DNA of 12,003 bases, from assembly GCA_019419625.1 (NCBI GenBank), contig DXZO01000030.1, forward strand, positions 33,541 to 45,543, in the 5' to 3' direction. Positions 6,922-12,003 of the stretch are shown piece after piece. The DNA is from Collinsella sp. (GTDB taxonomy: Bacteria > Actinomycetota > Coriobacteriia > Coriobacteriales > Coriobacteriaceae). The notes beneath the pieces were generated by a model. That model had not been told where the DNA came from, ran no database searches, and saw nothing but the letters and a program-made list of their open reading frames with translations. The translations under genes were made by a program, and so were the position numbers. How positions within the stretch are numbered: position 1 is the stretch's first letter; every line of letters begins with the position of its first letter.

Positions 6922-8538
6922 TTACTGCTCCTTCTCAATTGCGTTTTCGACCTTGTCGCGCATCTCGGCGACCTTCATGCCAAAGATGATCTGGATATTG
7001 TTGCCGTTGCGGTTGATGCCGCTGTTGGGCACGTGGTTGATGAGGTTCTCATCGATGAGGTCCGGGTTCTTAACGTTCACGCGAAGACGCGTAAAGCAGT
7101 TCTCGAGCTCCTCGATGTTGTCCTTGCCGCCAAGACCTGCGACCAGGTCGGCAATACCTGCATCGACGCCCTCTGCGGGAGCTGCGGCAACAGCGCCCTG
7201 CTTCACCGCGACAGACGCGGCGGCCTCGCCCTCGGCAACGGACTCGGCGAGCTCGGACTCCTCCTCGCGGCCAGGCGTGTGGAGGTTGAGCTTCTTAATA
7301 AGGAAGGTGAAGAGGAAGAAGTACAGCGCGGCGTTGACGACTCCAAGCACCAGCATAACCGGCCAGTTGGTCTTGTCGACACCGAGGACCAGGTTGGAAA
7401 CCACGATGTTGATGATACCGCCTGCAGTCGAAGCGGGCACGGAGAGGACCTTGAGCAGAACCAGGAAGATGCCGGAAAGAACCGAGTGAACGACAAAGAG
7501 CACGGGAGCGGCAAAGACAAAGAGGAAGTCCATGGGCTCGGTGACACAGGAGAGCACGGCGGTGATGATCAGCGGGATGATAACGGCCTTGGTCTTATCC
7601 TTGTTCCCCTTGTAAGCGGTGAAGATAAAGGCGAGACCGATACCGATGTAGGGCCACAGGTTGTTGAAGGTGTAGCTGTTGAAGTAGGTGCTATCGGAGA
7701 AGGGCTGGCCCGTCATTGCCATCTCGGCGACACGGATGGGATAGGCGCCGGCGATAACCTGATCACCCAGCGTCAGGGTGCCACCCACATCGGAGAACTG
7801 GAACGGAGTGTAGATGAGGTGGTGCAGACCGGTGGGAACGAGCAGCTTGTTGAGCATGCCGTAGATAAACAGACCGATGTTGCCCGACTCCTTAATGATG
7901 CCGGCAACGGAGGAGATGGCGCCCTGAACCGGAGGCCAAACGATGCAGAAGCCAGCGCCCATGATCCAGGAGATGATGATCATGATCAGGAACGGGAAGC
8001 GAACGCCCGAGAACATCGAAAGGGCAATGGGGAACTGCTTGTTCGAGTACTTGTTGAACACGGCACCGGTGATGCAACCAAGAATGATGCCGCCGAACAC
8101 GCCGGTATCGAGCACCTGAATGCCCATAACGGTGGCCTGGCCGGTTCCGGTAAGGCCGAGCATGCCGCTCGCTTCGGCAAGAGAGCCGGTGGCGTTGAGC
8201 ACGATGTTGTTAGCCTGCAGGAACAGGAAGAACGACATCAGGGCGATCAGCGAAGCATGGCCCTTGTTCTTCTTTGCCATGGCGCCGGCGATGCCCACGC
8301 AGAACAGAATCGAGAGGTTGTTGATGATAAACATCAGCGACTGATATACAACGGCGCCCACAAGCTGGAACGGACCGGAGCCCAGCACGGGAATCATGGC
8401 GCAAATGGTCTTGTTGGTCAGAATAATGCCCACGATGAGCAGAATGCCGGCAACCGAGAGATACATCATCGGCTGGACGATCGACTTCGCGAACACCTCC
8501 AACGGCGCTTTGAAATTGAACTTCTTTTTTGCGGTCAT
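6922..8538 (-). CDS. glvC: PTS EIICB, alpha-glucoside/maltose-specific
   Basis: Membrane permease and phosphotransfer protein of 538 residues that imports a disaccharide and phosphorylates it during uptake. The EIIC domain (about 10-415) has some ten hydrophobic segments. It contains the glucose-superfamily loop GLHHLIYTPFQF (237-248) and the conserved TEPMDFLFVFAAP (333-345). A hydrophilic Ala/Glu-rich linker (about 418-458) leads to the EIIB domain, with the phospho-cysteine C481 in ENCFTRLR. There is no EIIA domain; that function is supplied by the first gene of the operon. Pairing with a CDMP-type GH4 enzyme points to maltose or a related alpha-glucoside, but the exact substrate is not readable. 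ATG 8538 has GGGGAG seven bases upstream. The reading frame extends to a TTG at 8565 that lacks a good site. The 99-base gap to the antiterminator gene holds an AT-rich stretch but no clear terminator. The symbol is family-level; malB and aglA are equivalents. Confidence 0.93.
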   Translation of the reverse strand: MTAKKKFNFKAPLEVFAKSIVQPMMYLSVAGILLIVGIILTNKTICAMIPVLGSGPFQLVGAVVYQSLMFIINNLSILFCVGIAGAMAKKNKGHASLIALMSFFLFLQANNIVLNATGSLAEASGMLGLTGTGQATVMGIQVLDTGVFGGIILGCITGAVFNKYSNKQFPIALSMFSGVRFPFLIMIIISWIMGAGFCIVWPPVQGAISSVAGIIKESGNIGLFIYGMLNKLLVPTGLHHLIYTPFQFSDVGGTLTLGDQVIAGAYPIRVAEMAMTGQPFSDSTYFNSYTFNNLWPYIGIGLAFIFTAYKGNKDKTKAVIIPLIITAVLSCVTEPMDFLFVFAAPVLFVVHSVLSGIFLVLLKVLSVPASTAGGIINIVVSNLVLGVDKTNWPVMLVLGVVNAALYFFLFTFLIKKLNLHTPGREEESELAESVAEGEAAASVAVKQGAVAAAPAEGVDAGIADLVAGLGGKDNIEELENCFTRLRVNVKNPDLIDENLINHVPNSGINRNGNNIQIIFGMKVAEMRDKVENAIEKEQ

Positions 8539-8637
8539 AGCGGTACTCCCCTTCCTTTTCCGCAAATTGAGACAGATGTGCCCTGGACAAGACCGTGAGC
8601 CTTGCCTTATATCAATCGATGTATGGACACGTTATGC

Positions 8638-9504
8638 CTAGAGACCAGGTTCTCCAAGCAGGTTAACAATGTGATATGCGAGATAACTCTTCTCGGCATC
8701 GGTAACGACAACGTTATAGGTAGACGACAAGTGGTCGGCAATTGACTCCGCACACGAGAACGCCCTCGGATACGCCGTTTCATCGATACGGAACAGCGCG
8801 TCGCCATTGACCTGCCCCGCCGCGGGATCGAGCGCCCGCTGCGCAAAAAACTGCAGATGGCGAACGAAACGCTCGTACGGCAACGAGGTGACGTCAAGGG
8901 TCGTGGCATAGTGCTCGGAAACAATCGCGAGCACGTCGCGAACAAGCTGGACCGAAACAATCAGACGGTCAGAGCGCTGCGGCATGGTGGCGTTGACGAT
9001 ATGCAGCGTAATAAAACCCTGCTCTTCTTCGCTCATCTGGATGCCCATATACTCCTTGATAATCTGCAGCGCACGGCCCGCAAGCGCGTACTCCTTGCGA
9101 TAGAACTGCTGGATCTCGAGCAGCAACGGATTCTCGCAGGGGACGCCCTTGCGCTCGCGCTCCAAAGCAAGGCTGATATGGTCTGCAAGAGCAATGAGAA
9201 TCTTGTCGTTGACATCAACATTGAGCTCTCGACGGAGCATCTGAACGATGTCCTCGGAAATCACGAGGTTAACGGTGGGGATGGACTCCAAAAGATGTGC
9301 CAAGCGGTCAATCGTACGCGAATCCTGAGAAGTGCCCTCCTGCAGCGCATAGGTCTTTTCGACCGATGCTTCATCGATAGCGTCGCCGGCATGACGGCCA
9401 AAGCAGAGGCCTCGACCGATGACAATGAACTCGGAGCCATCGTCCGAAGTGACCATTGCGACGTTATTGTTGAAAACTCGCTTGATAACCACGGTACCCA
9501 CCAC
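8638..9504 (-). CDS. licT: BglG/LicT family transcriptional antiterminator
   Basis: RNA-binding antiterminator of 288 residues. The N-terminal CAT domain (about 1-60) binds a ribonucleic antiterminator hairpin and shows the family signatures IKRVFNNNVAMV and GRGLCFGRHAGDAI. Two PTS-regulation domains follow. Their regulatory histidines are H109 and H168 (PRD1) and H216 and H278 (PRD2). Each is offset by exactly nine residues from LicT H100, H159, H207 and H269, so all four phosphorylation sites are conserved. In the family, EII-dependent phosphorylation of PRD1 inactivates the protein when substrate is absent, and HPr phosphorylation of PRD2 activates it. Located between EIIA and EIICB, it probably controls its own operon through the leader element at 10041-10135. 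The start is GTG 9504, 6 bases after the EIIA stop. The ribosome site is weak (CGAG), suggesting coupling. GTG 9501 and 9492 are alternatives. Confidence 0.95.
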   Translation of the reverse strand: MVGTVVIKRVFNNNVAMVTSDDGSEFIVIGRGLCFGRHAGDAIDEASVEKTYALQEGTSQDSRTIDRLAHLLESIPTVNLVISEDIVQMLRRELNVDVNDKILIALADHISLALERERKGVPCENPLLLEIQQFYRKEYALAGRALQIIKEYMGIQMSEEEQGFITLHIVNATMPQRSDRLIVSVQLVRDVLAIVSEHYATTLDVTSLPYERFVRHLQFFAQRALDPAAGQVNGDALFRIDETAYPRAFSCAESIADHLSSTYNVVVTDAEKSYLAYHIVNLLGEPGL

Positions 9505-9510
9505 AAGAAT

Positions 9511-10023
9511 TTACTCGGAAAGCCAGACGACAGGCTCTTTAACAGCAACAGGGCCGGAAGCGTGCTCACGAAGAGTCGAGTTCTCCGAACGCTCGCACAC
9601 GATAACGAAGACCGTGGGATCGAAGCCGGCGGCGCGGACCGCGTCGAAATCGACCTCGACGAGGGGCTGGCCCGCGTCGACATGGTCACCCTGAGCAACA
9701 AGCGCATGGAAGCCCTTGCCCTCAAGTTTAACAGTGTCGATTCCGATATGCAGCATCACCTGAGCAGAGCTGTCGTCGGACATGATACCCAGCGCGTGCT
9801 CGGTCGGGAACAGCGCCGCGACGGTACCGGAGACAGGAGCGCACACCGTTCCCTCTTGGGGAACTACGGCAACGCCATCGCCCACGGCACGGCTGCTAAA
9901 AGCGGGGTCATTGGTTTTTTCCAGATGAACAAGCTCGCCGGAAACGGGAGCGAGGATTTCGAACTCGGAAGTTGCAGTCTTCTGCTCATCCGAACCGCCC
10001 ATCAGGCGAGAAAAGAAACCCAT
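9511..10023 (-). CDS. PTS EIIA, glucose family (Crr-like)
   Basis: Cytoplasmic phosphocarrier of 170 residues, the usual size for a stand-alone EIIA-Glc. It should accept phosphate from HPr and pass it to C481 of the EIICB encoded downstream. The fold begins at FEILAPVSGELV (21-32). PTEHALGI holds H76, equivalent to E. coli H75. MLHIGIDTVKLEGKGF holds the phosphorylated H92, equivalent to E. coli H90. QGDHVDAGQPL (111-121) is also typical. ATG 10023 is preferred because AAGGGA lies nine bases upstream. Upstream in-frame starts (for example ATG 10038) lack a ribosome site and would add residues with no counterpart in the family. First gene of the operon, which makes sense if EIIA also serves other EIICB proteins. 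I give no symbol because a housekeeping crr may exist elsewhere. Confidence 0.95.
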   Translation of the reverse strand: MGFFSRLMGGSDEQKTATSEFEILAPVSGELVHLEKTNDPAFSSRAVGDGVAVVPQEGTVCAPVSGTVAALFPTEHALGIMSDDSSAQVMLHIGIDTVKLEGKGFHALVAQGDHVDAGQPLVEVDFDAVRAAGFDPTVFVIVCERSENSTLREHASGPVAVKEPVVWLSE

Positions 10024-10040
10024 GGTGGCATGTCCCTTCA

Positions 10041-10111
10041 TAAATATAGCCCAACCAAAATCAAGCGAATGCGTCCATAGAGACACATCCGTTCAAAGAC
10101 TTTGGTTAGGC
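10041..10111 (-). terminator. Leader terminator upstream of the PTS operon (conditional)
   Basis: On the minus strand the arm at 10111-10101 (GCCTAACCAAA) pairs over 11 bp, with one G-U, with the arm at 10059-10049 (TTTGGTTGGGC), and is followed by TATATTTAT. The 41-base loop can itself pair: GATGTGTC at about 10089-10082 with GACGCATT at about 10075-10068, using wobble pairs. The structure ends about 20 bases before the EIIA start. The large loop is atypical for a simple intrinsic terminator, but its 5' arm is shared with the antiterminator hairpin, as in LicT/BglG-controlled leaders. Confidence 0.6.
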
Positions 10112-10135
10112 CCACGTCCGAGGGACTCGGTAACC
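10104..10135 (-). promoter_or_regulatory. Candidate ribonucleic antiterminator (RAT) hairpin for the LicT-type protein
   Basis: In the transcript GGTTA (10135-10131) pairs with TAACC (10108-10104), and inside it CCGAG (10130-10126) with CTCGG (10122-10118), with a UCC loop and a one-sided 9-base bulge. Size (32 nt), asymmetry and position match RAT elements. The 3' strand of the hairpin is also the 5' arm of the terminator at 10041-10111, so the two folds exclude each other. The primary sequence differs from the Bacillus licS/sacB RAT consensus, so this is an inference from structure and from the antiterminator gene in the same operon. Confidence 0.55.
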
Positions 10136-10160
10136 TTCCGCATTTCTTTTTACGGGAACT

Positions 10161-10198
10161 ATTGTAGACAAGCCCAAAGCCAGAATAGTCATTATGAC
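10161..10198 (-). promoter_or_regulatory. Candidate promoter of the PTS operon with upstream palindrome
   Basis: TACAAT on the minus strand (10166-10161) is a good -10 box. It would start a leader of about 130 nt that includes the whole RAT/terminator region. No convincing -35 box sits 16-18 bases upstream; the closest match, TGACTA, is 19 bases away. A perfect palindrome, GTCAT-T-ATGAC (10188-10198), overlaps that position and could be an activator or repressor site compensating for the weak -35. Confidence 0.35.
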
Positions 10199-10239
10199 CG
10201 GTGAGCGGTATTTTTTCTTCGATAAACGGTATTTAGGCA

Positions 10240-10353
10240 GCACTTGGGGACGTTCCTTTTCTGCCGGCACTCGGGGACACTCCTCACTCTGGTGCATTGG
10301 GGACAGGTTTGTTTGCACCAGGTTGGTGCAGATTAACCTGGCCCCATTGCACC
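10240..10353. repeat. REP-like block: three 27-bp units plus a nested imperfect hairpin
   Basis: Three consecutive units start at 10240, 10267 and 10294, exactly 27 bp apart. Each opens with GCA(C)TnGGGGAC and then diverges. The third unit is also the left arm of an inverted repeat: 10291-10307 (GGTGCATTGGGGACAGG) against 10337-10353, 15 of 17 bases paired. Inside that loop is a second stem, GCACCA (10315-10320) with TGGTGC (10324-10329). Nested stems with a GGGGAC core suggest an interspersed palindromic element of the REP/BIME kind. No transposase is next to it. It lies just beyond the stop of the EFR1-type gene and may protect or end that mRNA, although no T-tract follows. Confidence 0.65.
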
Positions 10354-10366
10354 AATTTCGTATGCG

Positions 10367-11128
10367 CTAGACAAAGAGCTCGCATTCCTTCCGCACGACG
10401 CAAACCTTGCTCAGCATCTGGGAAACAGCGGATAGCTTGTTGGGATCAAGCTTACGAGCGCCTCGCGGGCATACGGCAATGCAGCGCATGCAGGAGATGC
10501 ACGCCTCGCCAGCTGCTCGTTTGGGGTCACCCTTGTCGATAGCACAAACGGGGCACGCCGCGGCGCATGCACCGCAGGAGACGCAATCCTCTGTTGCCTC
10601 AGGTGCCATGCGGTGACCTCTGGCTTGTTTGTAAGGACGATTGCCGGGAATAGAGGGCTCGGATGTATCCTCAGCCAACAGCTTTTGCTGAATTTGCTGC
10701 GCAAACTCTGCGAGCTGCGCCGCATCCTGCGCATCCGGACGACCGGCAGCAAACTGACGAGCAACGGAATGTTCTGCAATGGCTGCAACTGCCGCGATTA
10801 CCCGGAATCCCGCATGCTTCGCAACGTCCTCCAGCTCTACGAGCGTGTCCTCAAACGCGCGGTTTCCGTAGACGCACACCAGAACGGCCCGCGCTCCGTT
10901 GCCGTGAACCATGTTCAGTCGGTCGACCGCCACGGCAGGGACTCTGCCGGCATACGCTGGCACGGAGATAACAGCCACGTCGTCCTTCGTCATCGAGACC
11001 TCGTGGAAATCCAACCCGCTATCGGTCAGATCGACGGTAACGGTATTCTTGTCCAGCGCTCCAGCCACAAGGCAAGACACCTTCTCCGTTCCACCCGTCG
11101 GACTAAACACAATTTCAAATACGCTCAT
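10367..11128 (-). CDS. EFR1-type electron-transfer protein: flavodoxin-like domain plus two [4Fe-4S] clusters
   Basis: Predicted soluble redox protein of 253 residues. The N-terminal part (about 1-150) is flavodoxin-like: a beta strand ending in SPTGGTEK (9-16), which matches the FMN phosphate loop, then VPAYAGRVPA (56-65) and VCVYGNRAFEDTL (84-96). A charged linker (about 150-178) connects to a bacterial ferredoxin domain with C182, C185, C188, C192-Pro and C210, C213, C216, C220-Pro, the standard pattern for two [4Fe-4S] clusters. Such proteins are common in anaerobes and are thought to move electrons between ferredoxin-type donors and flavin acceptors; the partner here is unknown. ATG 11128 follows GGAGGG at 7-9 bases. 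It is monocistronic as far as can be seen, flanked by intergenic stretches of 343 and 624 bases. The hydrogenase operon is on the same strand about 5 kb away and may share its electron pool, but nothing in the sequence proves a link. Confidence 0.92.
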   Translation of the reverse strand: MSVFEIVFSPTGGTEKVSCLVAGALDKNTVTVDLTDSGLDFHEVSMTKDDVAVISVPAYAGRVPAVAVDRLNMVHGNGARAVLVCVYGNRAFEDTLVELEDVAKHAGFRVIAAVAAIAEHSVARQFAAGRPDAQDAAQLAEFAQQIQQKLLAEDTSEPSIPGNRPYKQARGHRMAPEATEDCVSCGACAAACPVCAIDKGDPKRAAGEACISCMRCIAVCPRGARKLDPNKLSAVSQMLSKVCVVRKECELFV

Positions 11129-11185
11129 CTAGACACCCTCCCCCTACGCCTGGCAACGCGTCAAGCCGTTTTCACATTCAGACAG

Positions 11186-11225
11186 AGTATACGGCGCATT
11201 GGGGAGCTCCCCGTTTTGGTGCGCC
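11186..11225. promoter_or_regulatory. Palindromic element and possible promoter of the EFR1-type gene
   Basis: GGGGAGCTCCCC at 11201-11212 is a perfect 12-bp palindrome, enclosed by a second inverted repeat, GGCGCA (11193-11198) with TGCGCC (11220-11225). On the minus strand TATACT (11191-11186) could be a -10 box about 60 bases before the gene, but no -35 box is visible; the palindrome occupies that place. GCATTGGGGA is shared with the REP-like block at 10294, so this may be another member of that repeat family and not an operator. Confidence 0.35.
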
Positions 11226-11341
11226 AGGCGGCCCGATACACCAACCCATACTGCCCGCCTTTTCGGTTTGCATAATTCCCGGTACAGATTGCATATATTT
11301 ACTGGATGCCGCCGAGTTCTCCTGAGGTACCCCATCCTGGC

Positions 11342-11367
11342 CCGTGCAAAAAACGGAGTATTCTGCA
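11342..11367 (+). repeat. Bipartite 26-nt motif, copy A
   Basis: CCGTGCA, six bases, GGAGTATTC, one base, GCA. The same two blocks at identical spacing occur in the opposite orientation at 11553-11578, with 19 of 26 positions identical. In this copy the six-base spacer is AAAAAC. It lies outside any supported gene. Function unknown; a protein-binding site or a dispersed repeat is possible. Confidence 0.5.
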
Positions 11368-11552
11368 ACGTGACCGCGCCAGCACCGCCGTGGGCGGGCA
11401 AAACTGTAGGGCGCTACGTCATTTAGGGTTCCGACATAGCGAGAATGACGTACCTTTGCTTCGAAAAACGGCGAAATCTAACTCAAAACGCTCATAGGGG
11501 GTATCTGAAGGCCACCGTTGGCAATACCGAATCGTATGCAGCCAGCTAGAGC

Positions 11553-11578
11553 TGCTGAATACTCCAAAAAATGCACGG
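11553..11578 (-). repeat. Bipartite 26-nt motif, copy B (inverted)
   Basis: On the minus strand this reads CCGTGCA, TTTTTT, GGAGTATTC, one base, GCA: the same conserved blocks as copy A, with a T-run in place of the A-run. The two copies face each other across 185 bases. Conserved outer blocks with a free A/T spacer are more typical of a binding site than of a decayed duplication. Confidence 0.5.
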
Positions 11579-11683
11579 CACACCCCATGGGACCCATTGC
11601 CGCATGGCAGGAAACAGGCCCACGGCATCTTCTAGATGCATTCCCGAGGAAATCACATTTGAACTAGCGATCGGATACGGCAA

Positions 11684-11719
11684 ACAAAAAGGGCCCCGAG
11701 CATAATCTGCTCGGGGCCC
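11684..11719 (-). terminator. Rho-independent terminator of the putative helicase gene
   Basis: Perfect 12-bp stem, GGGCCCCGAGCA (11691-11702) with TGCTCGGGGCCC (11708-11719), and a 5-base loop. On the minus strand it is followed by TTTTTGTTTG. It lies 33 bases past the stop codon of the gene at 11753. This is the best-formed terminator in the window. Confidence 0.92.
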
Positions 11720-11752
11720 AAACTCATCTCGCCTCACCGCGCGACGGGTGTG

Positions 11753-12003
11753 TTACTTGCGCTTGCCGCCGCCGTCACCGGGGCGGCGGGAGCTGCTACC
11801 GCGCTTGCCACCACGACTATTGCCATAGCTGCCACGGTTATCGCGACCGCCGGCGCGGCCGCCGCGGGAGCCGGCCTGGTTGCCGCCACGCCCGCCACGA
11901 TAGCCGCCACGACGCTCCTCGCGGGTATCGTCGTAGTTGCGCCAGTCATCGCGACGATCGCGGCTGGCACGCGGATCACGACGATCGCGCGACTCGTTAG
12001 AAC
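11753..12003 (-). CDS. Arg/Gly-rich C-terminal tail of a probable DEAD-box RNA helicase, partial
   Basis: The gene enters from the right edge and ends at TAA 11755-11753; 83 codons are visible and the catalytic part lies outside. The visible part is a low-complexity basic tail. It begins with RDR/RDD-type repeats mixed with acidic residues (about the first 35 residues), then RGG/RGGR repeats (GGYRGGRGG, SRGGRAGGRD), and ends GGGKRK. Tails of this kind occur on bacterial DEAD-box helicases (DeaD/CshA type), where they bind RNA nonspecifically. Other RNA-binding proteins and nucleases can carry similar tails, so the helicase call rests on composition only. Reading frame and end are secure: the frame stays open to the window edge and a strong terminator follows the stop. 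The opposite-strand and shifted frames over this stretch are shadows of the repetitive codons. Confidence 0.65.
   Translation of the reverse strand, partial: SNESRDRRDPRASRDRRDDWRNYDDTREERRGGYRGGRGGNQAGSRGGRAGGRDNRGSYGNSRGGKRGSSSRRPGDGGGKRK

Larger units (their letters stand above)
11226..11683. other. Gene-poor intergenic stretch
   Basis: No ORF here has a convincing ribosome site, codon pattern or recognisable protein; those present (60-85 residues) are rich in Arg, Cys and Pro and read like chance translations. Apart from the two inverted 26-nt motifs listed separately, there is a 9-bp perfect inverted repeat, TACGTCATT (11415-11423) with AATGACGTA (11444-11452), around a 20-base loop. 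No tRNA or recognisable riboswitch fold was found. Confidence 0.6.

Noticed and set aside
5512..8598. Plus-strand ORF of 1028 codons
   Set aside because: It lies exactly antisense to the GH4 and EIICB genes, whose protein motifs are unmistakable. Its translation is Val/Leu/His/Asp-rich without domains, as expected for an antisense frame in GC-rich DNA.
8539..8637. Possible second RAT or promoter between the antiterminator and EIICB genes
   Set aside because: GGCAAG/CTTGTC can pair weakly, but there is no overlapping terminator stem or T-tract and no convincing promoter hexamers.
8857..10080. Plus-strand ORF of 407 codons
   Set aside because: Antisense to the antiterminator and EIIA genes, which have all catalytic and regulatory histidines in place.
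10106..10318. Minus-strand ORF of 70 codons
   Set aside because: It reads through the REP-like block and the PTS operon leader; the structures there explain the sequence better than a peptide would.
10240..10353. CRISPR array
   Set aside because: Three 27-bp phased units look like repeats at first glance, but there are no unique spacers between them, the units diverge after 12 bases, and no cas genes are nearby.
11144..11401. Minus-strand ORF of 85 codons, and neighbouring small ORFs between 11199 and 11737
   Set aside because: They cross palindromes and repeat motifs, lack ribosome sites, and have compositions typical of chance frames. The minus-strand ORF also ends just upstream of the EFR1-type gene, where regulatory sequence is expected.
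11734..11979. Minus-strand ORF of 81 codons rich in Ala and Val
   Set aside because: It is a shifted frame of the Arg/Gly-rich tail, whose own frame stays open to the window edge and ends in front of a strong terminator.

Overview
All nine genes in this 12 kb window lie on the minus strand, so they are described here from high to low coordinate. Base composition is high GC, with GTG starts and strong GGAGG-type ribosome sites. The gene set (an [FeFe] hydrogenase paired with a GltD-like flavoprotein, a flavodoxin-plus-ferredoxin protein, a phospho-sugar PTS operon, and 'GGGGAC'-type intergenic repeats) fits an anaerobic, fermentative, high-GC gut bacterium. A Coriobacteriia member such as Collinsella is my best guess. 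This is inference from gene content; no marker gene is present to prove it.

Layout, right to left. (1) 11753-12003: the Arg/Gly-rich C-terminal tail of a gene running in from outside the window, probably a DEAD-box RNA helicase, closed by a textbook terminator at 11684-11719. (2) 11129-11752: a gene-poor interval with no convincing ORF. It holds two inverted copies of a 26-nt bipartite motif and a palindromic element. (3) 10367-11128: an EFR1-type protein, flavodoxin-like fold followed by two [4Fe-4S] clusters. (4) 10024-10366: a REP-like block with a 27-bp period and a large imperfect hairpin, followed by the promoter and leader of the sugar operon. The leader carries a candidate antiterminator hairpin that overlaps the 5' arm of a terminator hairpin. 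(5) 5536-10023: a complete alpha-glucoside PTS operon: EIIA, LicT/BglG antiterminator, EIICB, and a GH4 6-phospho-alpha-glucosidase with the CDMP signature. A terminator at 5466-5503 follows. (6) 1-5279: a tightly packed hydrogenase operon: a NuoF-4Fe4S/GltD fusion flavoprotein, the catalytic HydA, a substrate-binding lipoprotein and an ABC permease that runs off the left edge.

How the parts work together. The PTS operon should import and phosphorylate a maltose-like disaccharide, hydrolyse the 6-phospho-sugar in the cytoplasm, and control its own expression by antitermination in response to EII phosphorylation. The hydrogenase operon pairs an M3-type HydA (2Fe-2S, His-Cys 4Fe-4S, two 4Fe-4S, H-cluster) with an NAD(P)H- and FAD-binding subunit. 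It would exchange electrons between the nicotinamide pool and H2, as expected for the 'glutamate synthase-linked' group A2 class. Its translational linkage to a NitT/TauT-type ABC importer is the least explained arrangement here.

No CRISPR array, tRNA, rRNA, transposase or phage gene was seen.
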